NCBI RefSeq assembly: GCF_006864135.1
Contig: NZ_SADV01000028.1
Location: 1-56,465, forward strand
DNA length: 56,465 nucleotides
Reading direction: 5' to 3'
Source of the DNA: Lysinibacillus sphaericus
GTDB lineage: Bacteria; Bacillota; Bacilli; Bacillales_A; Planococcaceae
Shown: in pieces, positions 17,827 to 24,800 of the stretch
Position numbering within the stretch: position 1 is the first letter of the stretch
Layout of the letters: each line of letters opens with the position of its first letter
Position numbers and translations under genes: made by a program
Notes under the pieces: model-generated
Told to the model about the DNA's origin: nothing
The model's database searches: none
What the model saw: the letters and a program-made list of their open reading frames with translations, nothing else

Positions 17827-18599
17827 AGTAAATCAACCCAAATTTTAATTGCTGTCGCTAAGATGAGTATAGCTAAAATACTTTGCAAAATTTTCGTATT
17901 CATCTTTTTACCTATTTTTGCGCCAAGTGGAGCCGCCAGTAAACTTGCCACTATCATGATGACTGCAGAATAGTAATCGACTTGCCCTGTCATTAACTTC
18001 CCGACTGTTCCTCCGATCGATGAGATAAACGTAATAGCTAGGCTAGTTGCAATCGTCATACGCGTTGGAATACCGAGCACTACAAGCATTATCGGAACAA
18101 GCAAGAAACCACCTGCAGCACCAACAATCCCTGAACCAATCCCAACAATAAATGCTAAAATTGCCGCTAGTGGCTTGTTGAAAGTTACTTCATTCATCGG
18201 CATATCATCGATTTGTTTCTTAGGAACAAACATCATCACAGCTCCAATCAATGCTAAAACGCCGTATACGATATTCACACTGTTTTCAGATAAAAACTGT
18301 GATCCGTAGCTCCCAACAAAGCTACCAGCTAAAATTGCTCCACCCATATAAATAATGAGAGGCTTATTAAGATAGCCACCCTTTCGATATGCCCAAACAC
18401 CTGCTATCGACGCAAAAAACACTTGTACCGCACTGATGCCTGAAACTTCATGTGCTGAAAATGCGACTAAGCCAAAAAGTGGCGGTATATAGAGTAGCAT
18501 TGGGTATTTAATGATTGAACCGCCTATTCCCAACATACCGGACACAAAAGATCCAACGAATCCAATCAAGAAAATGACAATTATAAATGTTATATCCAC
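17823..18599 (-). CDS. tauE: TauE/SafE-family sulfite/organosulfur exporter
   Basis: 258 residues with the duplicated TauE/SafE repeat: GFVGSFVSGMLGIGGSIIKYPMLL near residue 13 and GIGSGIVGAAGGFLLVPIMLVVLGIP near 155, each a pair of membrane segments with a G-rich loop; eight segments overall. The family exports sulfite, sulfoacetate or other sulfur oxyanions. In staphylococci a tauE gene belongs to the cst sulfide-detoxification set, and here it heads the cytochrome bd operon, 2 kb from a CstB-like gene. It probably removes sulfite made by the persulfide dioxygenase. A palindromic site and -10 lie upstream. Confidence 0.85.
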   Translation of the reverse strand: MDITFIIVIFLIGFVGSFVSGMLGIGGSIIKYPMLLYIPPLFGLVAFSAHEVSGISAVQVFFASIAGVWAYRKGGYLNKPLIIYMGGAILAGSFVGSYGSQFLSENSVNIVYGVLALIGAVMMFVPKKQIDDMPMNEVTFNKPLAAILAFIVGIGSGIVGAAGGFLLVPIMLVVLGIPTRMTIATSLAITFISSIGGTVGKLMTGQVDYYSAVIMIVASLLAAPLGAKIGKKMNTKILQSILAILILATAIKIWVDLL

Positions 18600-18632
18600 T
18601 GTGCTTGCATCTCCTTTTATTTATGTGCTTTC

Positions 18633-18677
18633 AGTATAGTCCTGCTGTAATTTCAGACATATAGGGGTTTTCCACTA
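18633..18677 (-). promoter_or_regulatory. Predicted activator site and -10 of the tauE-cydABS operon
   Basis: On the minus strand TAGTGGAAAACCCCTA (18662-18677) is followed after exactly 23 bases by TATACT (18633-18638). The palindrome TAGKGG-N4-CCCCTA has one mismatch between arms. There is no good -35 hexamer. The same arrangement, with the same 23-base spacing, precedes the sulfide:quinone oxidoreductase gene at 24597-24641. The palindrome centre falls near -43 relative to the predicted start, the place for a class II activator. Confidence 0.65.
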
Positions 18678-18768
18678 TTAGCTTTACTCACTGTGACAAT
18701 ATTGCAAATTATTTTGGATAGAATCAATTGGCATAATTACTTCCAGAGTCAGTTTTGTGCTATGCTTG

Positions 18769-18925
18769 CAGATGTTTTTTGCGCAAAAGCGCAGCGGCAG
18801 CGGCAGATGTTTTTTGCGCGAAAGCATAGCGGCAACATGAGGGCTGACACGATGTCGGTCATTTCGGTATTGCCACAGTACGTGGCGTTCTTAGACTGAG
18901 TTTCTCTATTCCAGCAGATGTTTGG
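18769..18925. repeat. Dispersed GCGAAAGC-type hairpin repeat region
   Basis: Two copies of GATGTTTTTTGCGC[A/G]AAAGC followed by GCGGCA (18771 and 18806), then CAGATGTTTGGACA at 18914. The same words recur at 38600, 45150-45260, 47020-47150 and 54440-54590. No gene is supported between 18678 and 18944. Confidence 0.6.
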
Positions 18926-18944
18926 ACATTTACTGAACGGAGAT

Positions 18945-18978
18945 AAAAAAAAGACCACTCACGTCCGAGCGATCTTTT
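18945..18978 (-). terminator. Terminator after the NarL-type response regulator
   Basis: AAAGATCGCTC pairs with GAGTGGTCTTT (two mismatches) and is followed by eight T residues on the minus strand, 75 bases past the stop of the response regulator. Confidence 0.65.
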
Positions 18979-19052
18979 GTAACCAGTTTAATGCTTTTGA
19001 CATATTATTTTTCCATTGGACATAGCACACAGCTTCTAACAACGACACGTTG

Positions 19053-19685
19053 TTACATATAGTTATTTGCAAGCCCATACTGAATAAGCTCAGCTTTATT
19101 ACTTAAATCGAGCTTTTGCATAATATTTGATTTATGATTTTCAACCGTTTTACTACTAATATATAGCTGCCCAGCAATTTGGATATTCGTATACCCTAAA
19201 ACTGTTAACCTCATTATCTCCTGCTCACGCACAGTTAAAATGCATTGATCTTCATGCCCTTTATGTTCAAATAATTTATCCATCTGCTCCTGTGGAATAC
19301 CAACGTTGTAATATATGCGACCACTATATACAGCATGGATAGCCTCATAGAGAATTCCACCTTGACTATTTTTTAAAATATAGCCATGGGCTTCAACAGC
19401 AATCGCTTTTTGAATATAAGCAACTTCATTGTGCATTGTTAACATAATAATTTTGACGTTAGGCATTTGCTTATGAATTTCTTGAGTAGCCGTAAATCCA
19501 TCTAACCCATTCGGAATGGATACGTCCATCAAAATGACATCCGGGTTTAATGATATTGCCTGAGTGATCGCCTCCGCTCCATCACCCGCTTCACCTACAA
19601 CCTCTATATCCATATAATTTTCCAATAAAAGAACAATTCCTTTACGGATTAGCACATGATCATCTACTACTAAAACACGAATCAT
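19053..19685 (-). CDS. NarL/FixJ-family response regulator (NreC-like)
   Basis: 210 residues: receiver domain with acidic pair D8 D9, phosphoacceptor Asp54 (VILMDVSIP), Thr in IIMLTMHNE and Lys in YILKNS; then a LuxR-type HTH (LTVREQEIMRLTVLGYTNIQIAGQLYISSKTVENHKSNIMQKL). It overlaps its sensor kinase by an ATGA. It resembles NreC/DegU-type activators. I infer that it binds the TAGGGG-N4-CCCCTA palindromes flanking this gene pair at 18662 and 24626 and switches on the cydABS and sulfide-oxidation operons. Confidence 0.92.
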   Translation of the reverse strand: MIRVLVVDDHVLIRKGIVLLLENYMDIEVVGEAGDGAEAITQAISLNPDVILMDVSIPNGLDGFTATQEIHKQMPNVKIIMLTMHNEVAYIQKAIAVEAHGYILKNSQGGILYEAIHAVYSGRIYYNVGIPQEQMDKLFEHKGHEDQCILTVREQEIMRLTVLGYTNIQIAGQLYISSKTVENHKSNIMQKLDLSNKAELIQYGLANNYM

Positions 19686-20719
19686 CTAAAGTCATCCTTC
19701 CAATTAGGTACTTGGATGCTAATTTGTGTACCTTTATTGTGAGCTGAAGTAATATTAAAAAATCCGCCTAATAATGTAATTCGCTCCTCCATATGCTTTA
19801 AGCCAAGCCCTTCTTTCTTCACTTGCTGTAGATTAAATCCTACGCCATCATCTTCTATATTGAGCGTTAAATTTGTAGCTTTCTTTTCGAGCCGAATGAC
19901 GACTTTTGTTGCTTTGGCATATTTAGTAATATTGTGTAAAGCCTCCTGTACGACGCGATAAATATTGATTTCCACAGATGGATGACAACGTTCTTCAAAA
20001 TCTGTTTCTAACGATATAGTAATATCAGGATGTACCTTTTGCACTGAATCGACAAGAGTGCCTAATGTAGGTGTAATCCCTAACTGATCAATGCTATGAG
20101 GGCGAAGTTGATAAGAGTACAGTTTAATATCATTCATTACTTGCTCTAGCTCATTGCGTACTTCTTCAATATACGTATTTAGCTTTTCATTGTTTTTGAC
20201 ATAAGATTCAATCGCTTGTAGTGCAACAGATACTGTATATAATGATTGACCAACGCCATCATGTAATTCCTGCGCTAGCCTTTTATGTTCTTCCTCTTTT
20301 GCCTCAATCAGCTTTTTAATAATAAGCTTTGAAATCCGGGCCTCTTCTTCCTTTAACTGAAGGGTCTGATCTCGCAATACTAGCAGAAACTCTTGCTCGT
20401 TTGTTTTACCGTCTGTATACATCAATGCCGTGCTCATTTCAACATCTATCTTACTACCATGATACGTCGGCATTTTCGATAAAAAATAGGGAATCTCATT
20501 ATGCTCTATTAAATAACATGTATGTTCGCTTGGAGACTTTTGACGGTTTTCACAAAATGAACAAAAGGGCACTCGATCTCCTAATTTCCATCCTGTTAAC
20601 CGCTCCGCCGAGGGATTCATCATTAAAATCTCACGTTTGTGATTCATAATCATAATTCCATCTTGAATATATTGAAATATTTGCTGTAAATATAGCTGTT
20701 CTTTCTCCAAGTTAAACAC
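19682..20719 (-). CDS. NreB-like PAS sensor histidine kinase with Cys-x2-Cys-x11-Cys
   Basis: 345 residues, no membrane segment, so cytoplasmic. A PAS domain (about 8-125) is followed by a HisKA_3 dimerisation domain with the phosphohistidine in LAQELHDGVGQSLY (about 150) and a HATPase_c domain (NIYRVVQEALHNITKYAKA, EDDGVGFNL, GLGLKHMEERITLLGG). The PAS domain has Cys53, Cys56 and Cys68 (PFCSFCENRQ then HTCYL). This spacing equals that of the first three ligands of the 4Fe-4S cluster in staphylococcal NreB, as I remember it, but position 71, where the fourth Cys would be, is Ile. It may sense oxygen with a different fourth ligand, or thiol/persulfide state instead. Confidence 0.9.
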   Translation of the reverse strand: MFNLEKEQLYLQQIFQYIQDGIMIMNHKREILMMNPSAERLTGWKLGDRVPFCSFCENRQKSPSEHTCYLIEHNEIPYFLSKMPTYHGSKIDVEMSTALMYTDGKTNEQEFLLVLRDQTLQLKEEEARISKLIIKKLIEAKEEEHKRLAQELHDGVGQSLYTVSVALQAIESYVKNNEKLNTYIEEVRNELEQVMNDIKLYSYQLRPHSIDQLGITPTLGTLVDSVQKVHPDITISLETDFEERCHPSVEINIYRVVQEALHNITKYAKATKVVIRLEKKATNLTLNIEDDGVGFNLQQVKKEGLGLKHMEERITLLGGFFNITSAHNKGTQISIQVPNWKDDFR

Positions 20720-20800
20720 ACTCCAGACTTAAAATTGAAAGTACAACAAGAATCAATGCATTCCTTTAAGTTTCCTTGTTACCAACCAACATACTTTGCT

Positions 20801-21139
20801 CTATACTTTTTCTTCTATCAAGCTATAACTCTTAACTTCATGCCCCGCTTTCCGAATGATACGAACACTCATATTTTTTTCTAACTGTGTTGATGCAATA
20901 ATATGAAGGGGCTTTTTTGGTAGTTCATGTATATGACGTACTAAATAAGCAATTGGTAAATTTAATGCATTTGGTGTAAGTGATTTGTAAGAATCATTGT
21001 AATCACGTACATCCACTATCACCATTCCCACATTTAACTCTTGCGGTAAACACTCCTGTATTTGACGCACTGGGACATGGCGTTTATAAATAATTCTACC
21101 AATAATAAGAAGGAATATACTCAAACTTACAATAATCAT
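20801..21139 (-). CDS. Membrane-anchored rhodanese-like protein without the catalytic Cys
   Basis: 112 residues. One N-terminal membrane helix (IIVSLSIFLLIIGRIIY) is followed by a rhodanese fold (VGMVIVDVRDYNDSYKSLTPNALNLP, LPKKPLHIIASTQLEKNMSVRIIRKAGHEVKSY). The active loop, normally CxxGxR, reads ASTQLEK, so it cannot form a cysteine persulfide and is probably a structural or binding relative. It lies between the CstB-like gene and the two-component system but beyond a terminator, so it may have its own promoter. The start is preceded by AAAAGGGG. Confidence 0.82.
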   Translation of the reverse strand: MIIVSLSIFLLIIGRIIYKRHVPVRQIQECLPQELNVGMVIVDVRDYNDSYKSLTPNALNLPIAYLVRHIHELPKKPLHIIASTQLEKNMSVRIIRKAGHEVKSYSLIEEKV

Positions 21140-21261
21140 TTTTTAACCCCTTTTAACGAGAAAAAGGTTGTCTAAATTCGTTTAACTTTTACAGACGAGT
21201 CTCATAATCCATTTTTATTAAACATAACGATTGCTACTTCTCATCTTCCAAAGTACTAAGC

Positions 21262-21306
21262 AAAGAAAAATAGCAGACTAGTATTACTAGTATGCTATTT
21301 TTCTTT
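21262..21306. terminator. Strong terminator after the cstB-like gene
   Basis: AAAGAAAAATAGCA and TGCTATTTTTCTTT form a 14-bp perfect stem around a second ACTAGTATTACTAGT hairpin. It closes the sulfide-oxidation operon 14 bases after the stop and separates it from the rhodanese-like gene. Confidence 0.85.
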
Positions 21307-21319
21307 TAGAACAACCCCT

Positions 21320-22741
21320 TTAAATAAAACTTTCTTTTTTAGCCATTACCTCTTGTTGCCAGGCCATGTAGCCGCCCGTTAAATTTACAATGTTATGAAT
21401 GCCATTTGCTTTCAGTACACTTACAGCAATTGCAGAACGAGCGCCGCCTTGGCATTGTACAACAATTTTTTTATCTGTTTGCAATTCATCTAAACGTTTA
21501 GATAATGTACCAACCATAATATGCTGAGCGTTTTCAATATGCCCCGCATCATATTCTGTTTGATTGCGCACATCCAGCACATGAACTTTTTCATTTTCAA
21601 TTAATGGTTGCGCTTCTAAAGGCGTTATATTTTCATAACTTTCTAGAGCATTAGCCTCTTCCAAAACTTTCGTCACATCCCCATAACCAACAACATTGTC
21701 GATACCAATAGAACGTAAAGCTATTAAAATATCATCCAGTTGTGAAGGATTAATTAGTAAATATAATGGTTTTGTATAATCTACTAGCCAACCAGCCCAA
21801 TTTGTTAATGAATTATTGTAAGGAATGTTTAGTGTACCTGCGATAAATCCTTGTGAAAAGTCTTCCGCTGGACGTGTATCAATAACTTGCTTTCCATCCG
21901 CAAGAAGTTGAGCAACCTCTTCATAGCTTGACACGACCTTCACTGGTGATAGATTCTTAAGAAGCTCTATCCCTACTTTATTGACACGCTTCATAACAGC
22001 AAAATAATAAGGAGGTTCCGGTTGCCCATCTAGTAACGCGTCAATAAATTTTTGCTCATCATCAAATTGCATAGCCCAGTTGAATTGTTTCTCATACCCA
22101 ACTGTTGAAGACGGCACAGCTCCTAATGCTTTACCGCAAGCACTACCTGCTCCATGAGCCGGCCAAAGCTGCATGTAATCTGGTAAAGCCTTAAAGCGTT
22201 CTAATGATTTAAACATTGCTTTGGCGCCCGATAATGATGTACCCTGAATCCCAGCAGCTTTTTCTAGTAAATCAGGGCGTCCAATATCACCTACAAAGAC
22301 AAAGTCCCCCGTAAAAATCCCCATTGGTTTATTTGCTACGCCGCCACGATCCGTTAATAAGAAGGAGATACTTTCAGGCGTATGCCCAGGTGTGTGCATA
22401 ACTTTAAAGATAAGATTACCTATACTAAATTCATCACCATCTTTTAATAATTGATGAGGAATACCTTCCAGGTTTTGATATTTCCAATCAGCATCCCCTT
22501 CATCGGAAATATACATCTTTGTTCCAACACGGTCTGCTAACTCACGAGACCCCGCTACAAAATCAGCATGGATATGCGTTTCTAATGCGCCAACAAGTTG
22601 CATCTTCTCTTTTTCTGCTAATGCAAGATAGGGTTCAATATTACGCATCGGGTCAACAATGATCATTTCACCTTTCGCCTGACATCCCACAACATAAGAA
22701 GCGTGCGCTAATTTTTCATCGTAAAAATATCGTAATAACAT
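21320..22741 (-). CDS. cstB: CstB-like persulfide dioxygenase-sulfurtransferase (MBL + two rhodanese domains)
   Basis: 473 residues in three parts. Residues 1-240 are an ETHE1-type metallo-beta-lactamase with Fe ligands in THIHAD (His56, His58, Asp60), HTPGH (His116), TGD (Asp146) and PAHGAGSACG (His196); Cys202 lies beside it, close to the position of CstB Cys201. Residues 265-365 are a rhodanese fold without catalytic Cys. Residues 375-465 are an active rhodanese with Cys430 (VVQCQGGARS). This is the plan of staphylococcal CstB, which turns persulfide to thiosulfate/sulfite and thiol. It is downstream of the DUF1641 and sulfide:quinone oxidoreductase genes, whose product is its substrate. 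Confidence 0.9.
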   Translation of the reverse strand: MLLRYFYDEKLAHASYVVGCQAKGEMIIVDPMRNIEPYLALAEKEKMQLVGALETHIHADFVAGSRELADRVGTKMYISDEGDADWKYQNLEGIPHQLLKDGDEFSIGNLIFKVMHTPGHTPESISFLLTDRGGVANKPMGIFTGDFVFVGDIGRPDLLEKAAGIQGTSLSGAKAMFKSLERFKALPDYMQLWPAHGAGSACGKALGAVPSSTVGYEKQFNWAMQFDDEQKFIDALLDGQPEPPYYFAVMKRVNKVGIELLKNLSPVKVVSSYEEVAQLLADGKQVIDTRPAEDFSQGFIAGTLNIPYNNSLTNWAGWLVDYTKPLYLLINPSQLDDILIALRSIGIDNVVGYGDVTKVLEEANALESYENITPLEAQPLIENEKVHVLDVRNQTEYDAGHIENAQHIMVGTLSKRLDELQTDKKIVVQCQGGARSAIAVSVLKANGIHNIVNLTGGYMAWQQEVMAKKESFI

Positions 22742-22762
22742 GTGTAAAACTCCCCTTTATAC

Positions 22763-23326
22763 TTAGTTTTTTTCTTTTAAAATATCTAATGCCGATTGGA
22801 CATAATTCAGTGTTTTTTGAACAGCAGGATCTTTCAGCCATTTAACAATTGAAAAAACATTAATATGCTGAGGCTTTTCTTCTGCTCTTTGCTGTACCAT
22901 TTTTAAGAAATCCAAACCTGTCTTTCCTTTTTCAACATACGGATCGATATAGCTCTTTAAATTATTCATTGTATATTCTGTCGTTTGTTTATCCTGAAGT
23001 ACTGCTTTTCCAAAATCAACGATGTTTTCTAACTGATGAATGATTTGAACAAGCTTTGGCAATTTCTCTATAAGCTGTACAATAGCTGTTATCGTTTCTG
23101 AGCCTACATTATAAGTAGTGACAAATTGTTCGTATCGATCTATTGTCTTTTCATCCGTCAATACCGCTTTTCCAAAATCCACAACATTTTCAGCTGAATC
23201 TATCGTTTGCTCTACATTCGGTAATTTATCCAACAATCGCTGTAAAGAGTGTCGAACTTCTGGTTTCTCAAGCGTTTCGATTATTCGATATAATTCTTCG
23301 CTCATACTTACCGTTGCATTAGCCAT
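22763..23326 (-). CDS. DUF1641 protein, partner of the sulfide:quinone oxidoreductase
   Basis: 187 residues, with two similar helical segments that look like an internal duplication: IDSAENVVDFGKAVLTDEKT and IHQLENIVDFGKAVLQDKQT (about 43-62 and 95-114), then the DUF1641 C-terminal block SIVKWLKDPAVQKTLNYVQSALDIL. It shares this block with YjlC (11147-11575). Position between sqr (25-base gap) and cstB (21-base gap) makes cotranscription certain in practice. Function unknown; probably an accessory to the membrane-bound flavoprotein. Confidence 0.88.
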   Translation of the reverse strand: MANATVSMSEELYRIIETLEKPEVRHSLQRLLDKLPNVEQTIDSAENVVDFGKAVLTDEKTIDRYEQFVTTYNVGSETITAIVQLIEKLPKLVQIIHQLENIVDFGKAVLQDKQTTEYTMNNLKSYIDPYVEKGKTGLDFLKMVQQRAEEKPQHINVFSIVKWLKDPAVQKTLNYVQSALDILKEKN

Positions 23327-23351
23327 GCTTGTCGCCTCCCTTCATTTGTAA

Positions 23352-24545
23352 TTACATTGTGCCTTTCAACATGCCATCCCAGTACATGATAGGCAGTAAA
23401 TCCTTTTTCATGAAATACATACTGGATCTTTCCACTGCCTGGTTAAAAGGCATAGATTCGACAGGCTCTTTATTGTAATCAAACTCAGCTAGTATCAGTT
23501 TGTTGTAGCCTGTTACAATCGGGCAAGAAGAGTAACCATTATACATTTGTGTCATTGGCTGTTGTCGCATTAATGCAATAAGATTTTGTGCAACAACAGG
23601 CGCTTGCTTGCGTATAGCTGCACCCGTTTTGGAGGTTGGGAGATTGGCATTGTCACCTATCCCAAACACATTGCTATACTTGTTATGTTGCAAAGTAAAT
23701 TTGTCGACATCTACCCAGCCACATTCGTCTGCTAATGCACTTGTTCGAATAAATGCAGGTGAACACATATAAGGTGTTACATGAATCATGTCGTATTTTA
23801 TTTCTTCTAATATGCCCGTATCTAAATTTTCAAAGATAGCTATTTTTTCATCAGCCTTAATTTCAATCAAATTACGACGGAATCGAGCATCAATATTTTT
23901 CCGCTCAATTACCTTTTCAAGTGCTTCACGGTATTTTAAAACATCGAAAATTGCTGGATTGGCCGAACCAAAAATAACGTTAATATTGTCACGAACATTG
24001 ACGTTATTAAAATGGTCCTCTGCTAAATGCATAATTTTCTGTGGAGCACCGCCACATTTTACTGGCGTGTTTGGATGTGTAAATAATGCTGTTCCCTCTT
24101 TAAAATTACGGATCGTTTCCCACGTATAATCCACATGCTTAAAAGAGTAATTACTGCATACACTTTTAGTCCCAAGTGCTTCCTTCAGCCCTTTAATAGC
24201 ACCCCAGTTAATCTCTATCCCACCGGCGACTACTAAAAAATCATACGTGTATGTTGTACCATTTTGTGTTAGCACCTGGTTTTGATTGGGATCAAAACTA
24301 CTAACAGCTTCTTTTAACCAAACAGCTCCTTTAGGAATAACGGACCTCATTTCACGTTCAGAGTCCCATTTATTTGCTGCACCACCTCCCACCAATGTCC
24401 AGAGTGGTTGATAATAATGTTTTTCTGCAGGATCTATGATGGCAATCTCCCCTTGAAGCGAATGAGATTGACGAAGTAAACGTGCAGCTACAGAAATGCC
24501 AGCAGTTCCTCCTCCAACGATGACTACTTTAAAAGAAGTCTTCAT
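23352..24545 (-). CDS. sqr: Sulfide:quinone oxidoreductase (FAD-dependent)
   Basis: 397 residues. FAD loop VIVGGGTAGISVAARL (8-23), the sulfide:quinone oxidoreductase type II signature HYYQPLWTLVGGG (43-55), redox cysteines Cys164 in VKCGGAPQK and Cys261 in PYMCSP, and FGIGDNANLPTSKTGAAI for FAD near 305. It oxidises sulfide at the membrane, giving electrons to menaquinone and passing sulfane sulfur to an acceptor thiol. First gene of the operon with the DUF1641 and CstB-like genes; menaquinol formed could be reoxidised by the cytochrome bd encoded 6 kb away. AGGAGG precedes the ATG. Confidence 0.9.
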   Translation of the reverse strand: MKTSFKVVIVGGGTAGISVAARLLRQSHSLQGEIAIIDPAEKHYYQPLWTLVGGGAANKWDSEREMRSVIPKGAVWLKEAVSSFDPNQNQVLTQNGTTYTYDFLVVAGGIEINWGAIKGLKEALGTKSVCSNYSFKHVDYTWETIRNFKEGTALFTHPNTPVKCGGAPQKIMHLAEDHFNNVNVRDNINVIFGSANPAIFDVLKYREALEKVIERKNIDARFRRNLIEIKADEKIAIFENLDTGILEEIKYDMIHVTPYMCSPAFIRTSALADECGWVDVDKFTLQHNKYSNVFGIGDNANLPTSKTGAAIRKQAPVVAQNLIALMRQQPMTQMYNGYSSCPIVTGYNKLILAEFDYNKEPVESMPFNQAVERSSMYFMKKDLLPIMYWDGMLKGTM

Positions 24546-24596
24546 GTGTACATCCTCCTTATCATGCTGTCTTTCGTATACAACTTTTACACCTTA

Positions 24597-24641
24597 ATAA
24601 TAGGTATAAGAGAGAGCTGTTCATATAGGGGTAATCCCCTA
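24597..24641 (-). promoter_or_regulatory. Predicted activator palindrome and -10 of the sqr operon
   Basis: TAGGGGTAATCCCCTA (24626-24641) has perfect 6-base arms around N4. On the minus strand, 23 bases after it, comes TATTAT (24597-24602), about 50 bases before the sqr start. No consensus -35 is present, so activation by the protein bound at the palindrome is likely. The matching site is at 18662-18677. Confidence 0.7.
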
Positions 24642-24671
24642 AAAAATTACACACCAATACTCAAATAGCAC

Positions 24672-24713
24672 AAAAAGGCAGTACAAGGTGAATGTTTCAT
24701 CACTTGTACTGCC
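24672..24713 (-). terminator. Terminator of the two-component operon 24801-27142
   Basis: GGCAGTACAAGTGA pairs with TCACCTTGTACTGCC (one bulged base), with TTTTT after it on the minus strand, 88 bases past the kinase stop. Confidence 0.8.
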
Positions 24714-24800
24714 CAAATTAACAGTGTTTTCTTTACTTTATCAATCTAAAACGAGCTCATTATCATAACGCGGTGTTGATTGTTCGAGGCCAAAAAACGC

